From Neodiprion pinetum (Eukaryota; Arthropoda; Insecta; Hymenoptera; Diprionidae): DNA of 64,000 nucleotides. The translations under genes were made by a program, and so were the position numbers. Below are positions 27,601-42,600 of this stretch, piece after piece. Numbering within the stretch: the stretch's first letter is position 1; each line of letters begins with the position of its first letter. The DNA is taken from the NCBI RefSeq assembly GCF_021155775.2, contig NC_060235.2, forward strand, positions 20,327,598 through 20,391,597, written 5' to 3'. Below the pieces are notes generated by a model. The model had not been told where the DNA came from. It was given only the letters and a program-made list of their open reading frames with translations, and did no database searches.

Positions 27601-30600
27601 ATCATATCTACACAACAAAAATAACTTGATTTCCAGTTATCTCATCAGACTTACCGAGCCCGCTGCAAAACGTCGTAAGTACTCAATGCTGAAGGATCAA
27701 TCGGCTGGTCGTCAAGCTCTGCCTTCGGTATTGGACTGACCGCCTTGACGAGAAGAAAGCTTTGCAGATAGCTGAGGAGATAAATTGGTAAGGAGGCACC
27801 GTTTTCTGGCACAAGCGCTAACCGCCTCGCCATGTTTTCAACCTGGGAATCAAACGTCAAGATATTATTATCTGTGCTGTACCTTTTTTCTTCTCACACT
27901 GTTGCGATTGTTATTTCAAGTATCCAAATTGCTTTCGTTTCCACACTGGAGATTTTACTCTCTTTTACGAGACGGTATCTATTCTATGAAAATGAGCAAG
28001 AAGATATGTATAAGAAAACAGAAACTGAACGAAAGCAGATTTAGCTGTAGAATCAGAGACGACGAAACGTGAAAAAGATCAAGGAAGGAGAGTCTCTCTC
28101 TTGCTCTCTGTTTTCCGCGGAACCACGAGGAGGCACTTTAAAAACGTACATGGTGTACAGTCCGAACAAAGAAGCCTCGGGAGACGTTAAGTAAAAAAAA
28201 AATATGATGGAAAACAGGTCTAGAAAAGTGTCTAAGGGGTTGCTCAGCATTGAATATATATGTAAGTATATTTATTTTTTGCGCAACAAGATTTTCGTAC
28301 TTTTTTTCTATTGAGGAATAAATTATCCGAGTCTATTCACTCGTTAAAATCGCAAACAACTTTTGATTGGAATTCACTTAAACTCGTTTGAAATAACTTA
28401 GAAATCATTTGTAATAATTTTGAAACCGTTAGAAATCGTTCGAGACTCGTTCGAATCAATTTTAAATGGTATGCAATTCAAAAATGCTTGAAAACACGGA
28501 AAAATACTTTAAAATCGTTTTAAATTCTTCGAAATTAGTTTAAAACCATTTCAAATCACATGAAACTACATTGGATTGTTTAAAACTCATTGAATTTGAT
28601 GAGAAACCAATTGGACATCATTTTGAGATCGTTTGAAATTGACTTGAAACCACCTTCGTATCGTTTGAAACTCCACGAAATCGGTTTGAAATTGTTTAAA
28701 ATCACTTGAAACTACTTCGATGTCGTTCAAAACTCATTGAAATTGGTTAGAAACCGATTGGAATCATTTTGAGGCTATTTAAAATCACTTGAAACCACTT
28801 TGTAATCGTTTGAAGCTCCTCGAAATTGGGTTGAAACCATTCTTAAACTGTTTCAGATTGTTTGGGAAACTTTGAAATCGGTGTGAAACCGTGTGAAATA
28901 ACTTTGAACTGGTTCAACGTCGTTTGTCAATTGTTCTCTAGGTGAATAGCCACTCGAAATTATCTTGGGTATACAGATCGGTTGTGAATTCTAATTTAAT
29001 GCTTCCTTGTATCGATAAAATGGTAATGTTGTAACAATGAACTCAATTAGTTCCTTTCTCCGTATCTTTAAACCTTGATTGACCATTTTTAAAATTTTTT
29101 TTTTATTTCTTCTACTTGTTTGTTGACTCGTTAATTTTCTAACTAGACTGTACACCTGAACGATCCTTAAACGGTACAAAGCGGTATATAAGGTATTTGC
29201 CTTCGCTTGAGAAATCCGGGGCAGTAGCGGTATAACATGTGAGCAGTTAAACCCGGTAAGTACACCTTATATACAAGGTAGTAAGTAAGTATAATAACAC
29301 GAGGCTGAAGAAGGAGAATAAGAAGGACAATCACCTTGAGGAACCTTTCTCTGAGTGCATCCTCCGGGAAAACTCCTCTCTTAGACGCTATCTCGGGTAT
29401 GCCGTTTATCACCGCATTCACCAACGGATCTGAACCATCTAAAAAATTAACACCATCCCCCCCGAAGAATGGGGGAGAAGAGAATGAAAATTAGCAAAGG
29501 GAAGTTCAATCAAGAAAATTATCCGCGTCAACGAATAAATAATGACAATATGACGAAGAAATTAATTCTGCAAGAACGAATATATAGGGAGTGATGCGAA
29601 TTGTTCGAAAAACCTTTTTTGAATCGTGTTCTATTTTTTTTTTTTTATCTTCGACGTCATGGTCGCAATTTCAGAACACGATAAAATTTTTTTTTCTCAA
29701 CCAGAGTTATTTCGTTAGATCTGCAATGATATATTTACAGACCAATATCTCGAACTTGAAAATGTATAAGATTAAAAATTTATGTTGCTCACGATGGCAA
29801 AAAAATTTCAACGAATTTCATTAAAGAAGAACGACAAAGTGAAGTATAATTTTGAAATTATGTTTTGATTTTGACCTTCGTTCGTTTTTGTCTGAAAAAG
29901 TGGAAGAAAAAAAATCTGTTTCACGTTCCCCTTGAAACGAAGATAGCCGAGGTAAACTCTTTACACAGAATATCAACTCACTGGCTGCTTTTGAAACCGC
30001 TTTGATTTCTGCCTCCAACGGCCTGACGGCATCTTCAGCTTTGACACCCGGAGGTGCGACTTTTACAGCTCTCGCAAGGGCTTGACAGGCGCCCCAGAGC
30101 ATCTGGGCGTTAGATGAGGATTTTTCTTCCTCGAGCCGAGCTGAAACAGAGACAAGTAATTGATTATTACATTTCTTTACTTCCCTTTTCGGTTCCTCGT
30201 TACGCGTGTAGAGAAAAAAAAAAATACCCATTGCATAAAATTAGTGGGATTCCAGTTTGTAAGAAATAAAATAACACAGATCTCTCTTTTCAATGTTTTC
30301 TTTTTTTTTTTTTTTTTTTTACTTTTTGCTCAGTCAATATTTAAGGTTCCACGTTCTTCGTTTAATGAAACGACATTGTTTTTGTTAGTCAAAAAATTCA
30401 TTTGCTCGCTACATTTTACGGTCATATTATACTTTATATCAAACCCAGAACTTGTTGCAAATAATTATAAATATACTTTAACGAATTTTCGAAATGAATG
30501 AATAAGTAAATTTAATAGAAACACTTTTTTTCATCCAGAAACACAATCCGGTTGGTTAACGGCTGCTAAAACAAATGCGCGAACTTTCAACATAGCGCGT

Positions 30601-33600
30601 GTCTACTTTCGATTTATAAATCTGTCGTTTCAATTAGTAACGTAAAATTTATTTTTCTACTCACGGTGTGAAAATTATTATATATATATATTTAACTTTT
30701 TTATCGACTTTTTTTCTCACTACCTTTGTATTGCATTTACTTTTTCATCCGTTTCCCGTCCGCAGGAAGAGAAATATACAGGCGTGCATTACACACACAC
30801 ACGCACCAACACTCGCGTTGCTTGTAAGGTACGTAGTGTAGAATTTATCGCTGAGTATGAAATTGCGAACTTTGTCAACGTTACGCGGGCTATACGCTTT
30901 TCTCCGTGTATATTCGTTCTTGTTCAATCCAATCCGCGGCGGCAGAGAGTGCATATTTTATCCCAAATTCCGTCGGTTCATTCTTAACCCGGCATATACA
31001 GGTTATGTTATATTGCAGTTCCCCCTCACAAGAAGCCCCATAAATACGATGCAACATAAATAGCAGAAAAGTCTTTATTTCGGGGGAGAAGAAAGAAATC
31101 GACGAGCAAAGAGAAAGAAAAAAAAAATGCATAAATTAGTATCGTCACGTTATACGATTAAAAAAAATAAAAATATTGTACAAATCTTGACTAGTTAAGG
31201 TTATATAATATTACACTGTGACCTGTATAATGTATGGAACATTCCATGACAAATCAAGAAGCTTTGACCCGATGAATTTGAATTTGGACATCTTTTGTTT
31301 TATCCAAGCTGTGAACTGTTCGTTCAAGAAAAAAATCCCTCATTTCTTTCAAATTTTCGTTCTAATCCGATCGAAAGTTACAGATATTTGAGAAATTAGT
31401 GCGTGTAAAACTCAGAAAAATGAAATGACTCAATCGAAAGAAAAAAAAAAAAAAAACAATTAATGTGTTAGATTTTTGATTTTTTTATCATAAAAATACT
31501 CGCAAAAAATTATGTCATGTATTTGGTTGAGGATTGGAATGAAATTTGAAAAAATCAAGAATGCTTTCAAAAATACATACTCTATACAATTTTATACCAG
31601 AAAGCTTATCTTTTTCTTTTTTAATACAAAAATTTAAAATGTTCGGTTCACAAGCTCGATGATTTGTCACGAAATGCCCTATATATATATATATATATGT
31701 ATATGTATATATATATATACATATCGATTAACTGCAACAATATACGAAGCGGAATAAATTTTGCAGTAAATATTGCATGAGAAATTAATTTTTCCCTTCT
31801 CTCTCTCTCTCTCGTCTTTTCGCTCCGGTTCTGGTTTTCACTTTGATAAATTAAAATAACTGCCGGTAATAAAATTCCCGTATAAACATTACGTACATGC
31901 GTATATGGTTATATGTACATATACGTGTATGAAAAGTATGCGGAACGATCAATATACGTGGTTAAATTTACGCATGTATAAAACAGTTTGATATTTGATA
32001 TAACGGTGTTAATTTCATCTTTCACCCTCCCTGCTTTGCTCGGGGATGAAAATTAATCCTACACGCTAATCTTCTACATATACACCGAAACAGCAAGACC
32101 AGCGGAGAAATACCGCAGACAGAAAGTGGATTGAAACAGAGGGAGGACCGTGGTCTCTGTTGTTCTTCTTGTATTTATTTATATTTAATTTTACTTTGTT
32201 CCCTACTTTCTTTTCATCTTGTACATTCATAACAATTCTTTGTTCCTTTCGTACATTTCCTTCTTTTTCTCTTCATCAACTGATTGCGATTAATTGATAC
32301 TTTTTTTTTTTTTTAACCCTTGAAGGAAACTAAGGGAAGGAATTTATACGTAAATCAGGGCGAAAAAGACGCAATTTTGCAAATTTATATATATTTTTTA
32401 GAGTGCAAACGACTAAATTTACCCCCTGAAATTTCAGCTTCAACTTTTTCGGGCTTTTCGAAATCGAAGTTCAATTAGATTTTTTATTTCCGTTTTTCAT
32501 TTATTGACTATTTGATCCAACAGTAGTCAAGTATAGGTGCTTGGATTTAAAATTGTCAAACGTGTCGAAGAGATTATAGATGATTCAAAATAAAATTTCA
32601 GACGATTAATAAAAATAAAGAACATTCAACTAACTTACTCGACAAATCGAGCTTCGGAAAAAAAAATAACGAAAACGAAACAAAAAAAAAAAAAAAAATG
32701 GACGCAAGTAAATAAGATCGTATGTATATACGTTTGTTTCAGAGATACAAACACTTTCACATATTTATTATTAACTTCATCTTTAACGTTGTTTGAAACA
32801 ATTTACAAAAATGACAAACAAATTAAGCTTCGGTGAAAATAACGAAGAACGAACAAAAAAATAGACGCCATCAACAAATTGAAGATAAAACGAAGAAAAG
32901 AAATAGAAAATTAACAAGCAAGATTTCAGATGAGAATTATTTGGTGAAGAGAAAAAAAAATGTACCGAGTTTGTTTTGCAAATTGGCAAAATACAATGAT
33001 CATAATATTGTTGTGACACATTATATTGCTCAGATAAATTTACAATTTATAAAACGATTATCCTAAACTTGTAAGGGGGCAGAATTGAAGTTCCAAATTG
33101 GAAAAGTTCCGAAAGCACAGAATTATTTGATGGCGAAACTTAAAATCTAACGTTTAGGAAATAACAAAGTTTGGAATGGTCGGAAACCCGGCGGTTTAAT
33201 GTTTCGAAATGCAAGATTCTGAAAATTAAAGTCAAGATAGAGCAAAATTCCAATAGAGCGAACTTTCGAAAAACAATGTTTCGACAGAGTGAAATTCTGA
33301 AAATAAAAATGCACCTATCCAGCGTAGTTTACTCAACGAGTAGATGTAAAAAATCAGAAACACCGAAAAACAGAATGACCAGGATTCCGAACGTAAAAAT
33401 ATCGAAAATCCAAAACAGAGATAAATCAAATTGGTGAAATTTCACCAAGCCAGAAATTCACAGAATTGAAAACCTTCGACCATTCGGAATTTCGATGTTT
33501 CCAATTTGTAAATTTTCTCATATCCGCGCTTTCGGAACTTTGACGTTTCGTCAAAGATTAATTTCTTTACTTTGAATTTCGCCACAAAAGAATTCGGCGC

Positions 33601-36600
33601 TTTAGGAACTTTTCAAATTCGGAATTTCAACCTCACCCTTTTGTAAGTCGGCGAAGAAATAAATAAACAAAATAAAATTAAATAATAATAAGCTTGAGGT
33701 GAAGTTTATTCGATTTATCGAATGAATCTCAATTCAATTTACCTCCTCACTGCTCGTTCGCGTAAAGATAAAATAAAGTGAACTGCTAAGGTACGTAGGT
33801 ATGTAGGTATAAGGTACGTGTACAACCTATACTCGAGCCAACATACACATCGAAAGGATGTGGATCAGCTCAAGGAAGTTGAAGGATCCTTGCCTCTCGG
33901 TTTGAAGGAGCAAAGTTCAAGTCGAGGATCAGAGGATCGAGTCTGTCCGATGGGGCGCAAAGTATAGGACACTGCACGATACAGGGCATTCCGTGCCAAA
34001 TCAAACGGGCGTATTTAGTTTGCCAAATTATTTTCCGTTCTTTACATCGAACAGTTCGCGTCAACATAAAGAAAACAGATTTGTTCACATTGCCTGGAAT
34101 GGCGATCAAGTTTGCTAAACGAAATATGTTTTTTCCTCCTGGATATTAATTATTTTATTCTTCAACAAAACTGCACTGATTTGAACAACAATTTATTATA
34201 ATTACCAAATAAATTGAACGATATATTTATTTTATGAACAAAATATTTCTATCGACATATTTTCACGATCATCTAGTTGAAACTAATTCAAGTTTTTCAT
34301 TTATTCGGATGCAGTTAACCCTGATTCATTCTTGAGGTACAAGTTTTGAATAAGTCTCCAAGATTCGGAAGGGATTTTATACTTTTTGATTGGTTTTATA
34401 ATAAAGAAAAGAAACCAAGAAAAAAAAAAAACACAAACAATCATTGTAGATATTTTTAAAGATTTTAGACCAGAAATATCTAACTATGATCGATATCATA
34501 AAGTATCGATTATTCAGAAATTATAGTATCTAACCTGTAACAAAAAAGAATAAAGCATAAAAAAAAATAATGGTTCTATAGAACGAAATAAGAAATTTCA
34601 GATTTTAGCTTTGAAATTTAGCAATCAACTGTTTTTTTTTTTACATTATCAAACCTTTGCTCGTATCTATTTTGGTGTGTTTGAAAATGTGTTACGCTGG
34701 GAGAAAGAATCTAGCATAAAAATCTAAAACATCGATTAATGAATACTCGTGCTTTTTGATCGAACGATTTATATACGTATCCCTGTGAATAAATAAATAA
34801 AGAGATGAATAAACTTGGCTTGGAATGGTTGATACACGGTGACAAGTAGCCGAAGCTTCGCGCTGCAGGACGGACTGAGACATTCGTATCGGTATACTCG
34901 TAAAGCTTTCAGGATGCTGGCTACTGGTCTATACGTGCAACCGCGGAGCTTACCGCGGGTCAAGATTAGCCGCGGAATTCCCGAGTCTCTCAATTGGCTT
35001 ACTTTGAATACCTTATTATCCTCCGATCCGCCGCTGTAAGGACCCGCAGGATATCTAGCCTCGCCCCGAAACGGCTCTTGGACAATTATCGAGTGCCTAC
35101 GTACCCGGTGAAGCTCCGATTTTGTCCACGCCGAGTGATCGTTTCAAGGTGCTCGCAAAGATTGCGATATCGAATTTTGCGAAATTCAAATTTTCATCCA
35201 GGGTGACATACAATTACTTTAAATACGTCAAGTTATTTGTTTCGGACAATTTATTGCTGTGATCACGACCGTTGTTATTGATAATTACTTTTGTCGATAT
35301 CGTACGAATGAATATAGATCGAAAAATTAATTCTACAGCTGTACAGAGTTTGCGGAAATTTGTCAAAGTGATGGGAGAAAAAAGTGAAACGTTGAAAGCG
35401 CAAGAGAAAAAGACAAAGTGAGAAGTAGAGTGAGAGAGAGGTAAAATAAAATAGAATGAACGACCTTTCGGAAGTTTTATATCCGGCAGTTAATCTAGGC
35501 GCTGAATCTGACTGTATATTATACACATATACATTTTATGTATACACACACACACACAGAGAGAAGCTCTCGCGTGACGCGTACAAATTTTCAGATTTTC
35601 GTTTAAGTTCTCCCTTCACACAGGTATTCACATTACACCTATGTTACACCTGTATTTATTATATAGTTTTCATGGCTCAAATTTCGTCACGAATCTCTGT
35701 TTGTTTTGTACGAGTAGTATTCATTGTTCGTTTGATATTTTTTTTTTCCCCCAAGCTTCTTCAAACCTAAAAGTAATTGGCTGTATACTTCAACTTCGAT
35801 CATAATGATATAAATGTTTTATTATTAAGGCATAAACATTTCTTGAAGATTGAGAAGAAGATAAAAAAAAAAAATGTAGAATTGTATGTGTTTTTTAATA
35901 GTTGCATTTAATTTCATTCCTTAACTCATCACCGATCCCAAAACTATAAATTTTGAAAATTCGATCGACGATCAAATATAAAGTGCAAGCGGATATGCCT
36001 TGCGTAGACGCGGTAAATATTATTATCGATATGGTTTTCAATTTATTGAAAGATATCCCGCTATGACGCAGAAGTTCCCTCGTTATAAGAGAGACTTTTC
36101 ACCGAAGATGAAAACAAGCCGTTTGGACTTCAGGTTAGATCCGTAATCTCCGCAGATTTAAGTCTTGCGAAAAACATCTTCTGCGATATGTTATTCGTCG
36201 AGAGTCGAAAATCAATTATTTCAGAATTCAGTTGGTTGAAGAAAGAAATTAGTAAACACGTGTTGATCAATTTTATATCATCTTCGAATGTTTGGCATTA
36301 TCTGCGAAAAAAATAAAACTTGACGTGTTTTTTTATATAAGAATGCCCGAATTTTCCGAACATTAAATCCATTTTGAGATGAGACTTCAGGAATAGCAAA
36401 AAAAATACACGTTTCTTCGACATTCTCAATCCTGAAGGTGAGACGGAGAGGAAAATAAACTGTTTCAATTTTTGTTCTGTGACAGAGCAGAAATTTCGGA
36501 GTGGAATGAAAATAATATGGGGATGAAATAGTATAAATATATATATATTAAATAAAGTGGGATAAATATTCCTGGGATATTGGAACGGATTTAATTACAA

Positions 36601-39600
36601 TCCCATATTCATCTAACTTCAAAAATTTTAGTTTATACTTTGCGATGACCACTTTTTTGTAGAAAAACAAATATCTATCCGATTTATCTTGATCCGTTTT
36701 TCTTATCATACAGAAATGAAAATGTGTTTTTTGGTAGTTCTTGGGGATCTACCTTAAGGTGGATTTTATATTTGAAAAGATGAAATTTTCTTACACAGAA
36801 AAACATTGGGTCGGATTTTTTTTAGTGCAGGAATTGTTGAAAATTCGGGAACAGAGGTTCGGTACGGAATCGTAATAAAATGGATTGACGTATATTTTTC
36901 CTAACCAAAGTAAGACGATCCTAAAAATTTTACGAATATTGTATCAATATAATATTCCAAATCACTTCAACTAAATTCCAATCCCCATATTTTTCAATTT
37001 TTCTCCAATTTTTTTTTTAGTGTAGGCGGACTTTATAAACTCTCAAACTAATCTGTTTTACATTTTCCAAAAAAATTCCCCACAAGCAGTAATAGCCAAA
37101 AAATCGTGAAAAACCGTCCTAATTGTACAATCTGAACAAAAATATTGACCAAAAATGGTAAATTTTAAACCGATCATTCTGAAAGAAGACCACGATGGTA
37201 AACGATCTCTTTCTGTGTTTTTAGACACCTAAAAACTTTCGTAAAACTTTTATTTTTTTCTACGTTCAACTATACAGTTACACTATATTTTAATAAGACT
37301 TTTAAAAGCCAATTAATTGTCTTTTTTTCATATAAAAACAAAAAAACAAAAAAAAAAAGGAGCAAATTTGCTTTTCGAAAGATTTTGAAGCTGGTCAAAA
37401 ATCACTGAATCGCATCGGCCGACATGTTATACACGGAGATATAAACTTATAGACATAGTAAAATCCTTCGCACGCGTATATGAATCAAAGCCCGATTCAC
37501 TCAGGGGTAAAATATAAAGGCTGGCTTGCGCCCGCCTTTGCGTCCTTATGTATCAATCAAAGTACTCCGCAGATTGTCGCCGCACCTGCAGCATCGCTCT
37601 ATTTCTTCTTCTTTCGGATAAATCGCATACGGTTGGATGCAGGTATATACCATATACATATATATATATATATGTATATTATACATATATAGATATACAA
37701 ATTCTACGTATATTTTACAGAGAAATATGAGCTGGAACGAGGAGCGATCCGCCGGCGGTTTTATTCGGGCGGAAAATCGGCTTGCGGATTAGTTTCGCAC
37801 CTATCGCGACTATCTCCGATATATGAATAAGTCCCTGAACTCGTATTCGAGGTAAACAAAACTGGGATGTTCCTTGAATTATAGATTTTTTTTTTTGCAG
37901 GCGAAAAAACGTCGGTGATTGGAGTAAAATCGAGGGCTGATTAGCGAAAATTGTAGCACGGATTCTTAACAAAAAGATTTTCATTCTCGCTATAGGGAAG
38001 AAAAAAAAAAAAAAAAGAACTTAAGATGCGGAGTCGGGATATTCGATCAATTTTAATTTAAATCAGTTTATTCGTTTTCGAGTTTTTAAAGGACGAGAAA
38101 ACGTATATTTTTGTATATAACTCGGGAACGAATAAGCGGATTTTTTAATTGGTTCTAAGTTGGAAAGAATCGCCTTAAACGATGTCAAAATTGTCAAAAT
38201 CCTTTGATTCGTTCTCGAGATATCGCTGCGTAAAAAATTGGTCAGAAGAATTGAGAAGTGTTAAAAATTCAAATTCCCAAGTCGCTTTTTCCCTTCTTAA
38301 TCTTATTTCTTCATCAATCGCCTCTGAAATTTTGTAGGTATAAAATTTCTCACTTCAAGTTTCACGTATTCGAAGATGATGAGATATTTCTTCGACAGTT
38401 ATAGATTTTAGCCAGCGTGGAACCACCTCTATTCGATTTACACGTCAATTCTTCGTTCTTTCAATTTCCTCTTAAAGACGCAGCGAAGAAGATAGAAAGA
38501 GAATAGCGGTAAGTAAGAAATACGCTGCAGCAAGGGTGTGAAACTGGGCTCGACGAGATTAACCCCTATTCCGAGGAGCGGGAGTTCCGTGCTAATGATA
38601 CCACTTGAGAGGGAAAAAGAGAGGGCAATATGAGAGGGGTGGAGGAGGGGAGCTAGGGTAAGAGCTCCTTCGCACCGTGAAGATAAATGTCCGAAGTTAT
38701 AATTGCAACACATGCTGCATACGTTTTAACCTTTTGTTTCCAACCCTCGCGAGAATTGGCCTGAACGCGGCCTCTAATTGTAAGTTCAACGGGAAATTGT
38801 ACCGATTATATTAGAGACGATGTACGTTATACACGAATTATATTTATAATTACATATACATATATTTTTTGTTACAAACTTATTAAAAAAAAAATAAATA
38901 AAAAATAAAAAAATCGACACTTGCAGTATTTTTAATTCTCTCGTTCAACAGGGTTCGTACGCTTTTTGAAACCCGAAATTCCCTGAATTTTTCACATGTT
39001 CCAGCCTGAAAATAGGATTTTTTTCAGTAACCTTCCAAGAAATATGCCGCTGATTAATGACAATTTTTTTGCTTATTAATACTAATACCTTCGATGTTAC
39101 CGAGTAATTAATTTACTGTCCGACTACTAATTTACAAACAACAGCCAGCGATTTTCAGTAAGAAAAAAAACGAAAGGAGGTTTGATATCAAGTAATGTAC
39201 GTATGAGAACGGGTTTATTTTTTCAAGAAACTTCAAATTCCAGTCTTATTTTCAAAATTCCCTGACTTTTCCCTGCTGTAAGAAATTCCCTGAGTTTTCC
39301 CGGTTTTCCCTGTGCGTAAGAAGCCTGTTTAATTACTTGTTAGTAAATATTATTATATGATGGTAAAATTTGTGAATAGCAAAAAAAAAGGATTTCAAGT
39401 TTCGAAAGCACCTAATTCCGTATTATTTCGTGGCGGAACTTGATGTAAAGAAAGCGAACTTTTACTAAACCACAAAGTTTTGAGTGATCGGAAATTTCAC
39501 CGTTCAAAGTTCCGAGATGCAAGGTTCCAAAACTTTAGGTTTCGATAGCGCAAAGTTCCGAAAATTAAAATATACTCACACAGCGTAGTTTACTCAACGA

Positions 39601-42600
39601 GTGGGTGTAAAATATGAGAAAAACTGAAAATCGGAATGATCAGGATTCCGAACGTTAAAATATTGAAAATCCAAAACAAACAAAAATCAAATTGGTGAAA
39701 TTTCACCAAGCCAGAAATTCGCAGAACTGAAAATCCTCGATCCTTCAGAACTTCGATGTTTCAGATTTTTTAATTTTCTCATTTTCGCACTTTCGAAACT
39801 TCGAGCGTCGGATTTCGGACAATTCGAAACTGTGATGTTTCATCGAAATTTGATTTTTTCACTTCGACTTTCAAAACCAAAAAAGAAAAAAAAATGAAAT
39901 TTGACGCTTTCGGAACTTTTCAAATTCGGCATTTTGACTTAAGTGATAAACGATAATGTTGAAACACTGTACGATGCAACGTAAAAATTTTACCAAAAAT
40001 GTAACAGTGAATATAAACTCACTGGCGGCTAAGTACAAAAAAAATCAGATATTAAAAATAATTAAATTTAATTTTCACCGTTTCCTACATCTCTTTTCAT
40101 TTTTTATTCCGTTCTTCACTCGAGATTAGATATAATACTGAGATACGAAGAAGGAGCGGAGGTGAAATCTTCACGGATGTAGATCCAACCTATCGGTACT
40201 TTTTTCACAGTTCGACGATCTCATCGTGCATTTGATATATTACATAAGTATCCACGTATAATGTTACATATCTATTACCTATATACCTTGTACCTTGAAA
40301 ACCTACTCAAGAGATTCGTAAGAATCGATTACAGCGATGTTCGCATGCATGTATATCGTATACGTTGTCGTGCCTGACGTTTACAAAAATGGTGAAAAAA
40401 TTCTATGCCTTTACGAGGACATCAAAGCACCTATTTTAAAACTATTATACGATTTAAAAAATGTCAGCTTGAAACACTTTTATCCGTCAAACGAAAATTC
40501 GCGTGACAGTTTTTTCTATACTTACCTCCGATTTTGGAGAGAGAAAAAGGAGAGGAGTGATTTTTGCGAGAATTTTTAAATACATATCTGTGCAGGAAAC
40601 GGGAATGAAGATGAAACGAGAAGCAAAAAACACAAAAGGAACGTCAAACAAGTTTCTGTTGAAGCTAAGCTCTGTTAATTACAATTATACAAACGACGTG
40701 ATTGGGGGAAAAATTTGACTGAAAAAAAATGTCACGACCTGCAGCTTTTTTCATAAACGATAAGTTCTCCAGCACATCATCAACATTTTTGCAGGTAATA
40801 CAATTTAGAAATGACGACTTTGACGGAAAAAAACCTCACCTCACAGCGTTCGTCATTTTTAAGATTTGATATCTCTCTGAACTTATCGAGGAACGAAATT
40901 TCCAAAATTAAGAGATAGAAGGGAGAAGATAAAAGGGAACGTTTTTCTGGTCGCCAAATTGACTGTAAAATTAGATGCGAAGAGGCGCGTGAAAAGTGCG
41001 ATACTTGACTTTTTCTCGTGTAAGAAAAAAAAAAAGAAAAAAAAGAAAGAAGCTATTAGGACACAAAATTACCGGATGTGCGATAAAAGCTAATCATTTC
41101 CGTAGGCGTTAGGGTAAAAATTCATCAGAATACGGGCAATTTTTGCCCAAGTGGACGGAGTTCTGAAATCTAACACTCGGATCTTACAGAAATTTTTTTT
41201 CTGGCGTTGCTTTTTTCTACACAAGAAGTATGTTCGAAAATGATTTTTTTTGTTGCCACTTGTAGAAATTATTGATTGTGAATAATCAATTATAAAATAT
41301 TTCAAAAAATTATCAGTCGACTGTTTATTCTTCAAATATCATTATCGATAATTTATTAGTCAAATATTATAATAACTAACGATTTCCATGTATGACTGAA
41401 GGTCGAATTTTTGATTTACATAATTTTTCTGAACTGCAATCTTTCTATCGAAAGAATCATTCGTGATTTCTTGATCTCAATTTTTTCTTCCATGATAATT
41501 TTCCAAAAGTTCCTAGTTTAAATTTTAAAGTGCATATAATTCAAAAACGAAAATATATACTGAAAAACGTCAAAAAATGTTGTTGCCGTCTTAAATCGGA
41601 GATTTGTGAAAAAAAAATATGAAGTAATTACAAATCCGCAAAATTAGCTAATTCCCGTGAATTGTGAGCGAGGAATTTGTTATTCGTTATGAGTGTTTCA
41701 TTTTTTCGCAAAAACTATCCTTAAAGGTATTAATTTTTACATAAATTTTGAGCCACGTATTATTACGGGCCAATCAATCACTCGTTAAATTTTTACTATT
41801 TATTTAGATTTAAATTTTGTCAAGTATCTTCAGCAAAAAAGTTTGTTCAAAAAATGATTCAAGAATAAAAAAAACATGTCCTGACATGATAAGAACTTCG
41901 AAAAAATTACGAATGCTTTTTTCGACAGGTTCATTAGACAATCAAATTTTTTTAGGTTAGGGGGGTCAAAATGAAAAACGATCAGAAAATAATAATATAA
42001 CACTGCAGAAATATCATAGACGCAAATATGCATCTCACAGAATTTTTGTACGTAGAAAGTCAAAATGTAGAAAAGTAGAAAACTAACTTATATAAAACTA
42101 GAATATAAAATCGTCGAAATTCTGATATATTCTTATTCGTTCTCGCTTTTTTAATTCTATATTGTGATTTTCATACAAACAAAGCGAATAAAATATTCGA
42201 TTTCAGAAATAATTTCCGCGCTATAATATACGCATATATTTTGACACAAGATATTTTTGACAACATTGTCTAACCACTTTTTCTTCATATATATATATGC
42301 GATGCTGTAGATACATTGATATATGTGAATGTTTTTTTTTTCATTTAAATAAAAAATGAAAAAAATTATGTAAATACATATACAGCTACTTGCCCACGTG
42401 TCCTCGATTTCGAAATCGAACGAACTTGAACTCTTGTTTACGGAAAGCTCTGAGCAGTAAATATCGGAGGTTGAAAAAAAAAAGAAATCAAATAAAAAAT
42501 GTATGCATACACCGGAGTGTACGCGTAAGTATATTGGCATGCAGGATGGGCTGCAAAATTGAAAATACTGCTGCATAGGTAAAAGGTACGGTTATATGGA

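Larger units (their letters stand above)
15694..27654 (-). other. Mic60 intron 12 (12.0 kb)
   Basis: Bounded by GTAAGT and TTTTTCAG. It contains no supported gene. Repeats listed separately fill a good part of it; the rest is AT-rich, with a C-tract at 18135-18156 and many homopolymer runs. Confidence 0.85.

Noticed and set aside
42157..42576. 139-codon minus-strand frame
   Set aside because: Tyr/Ile/Phe-rich translation of AT-rich intron sequence; no family features and no splice support.
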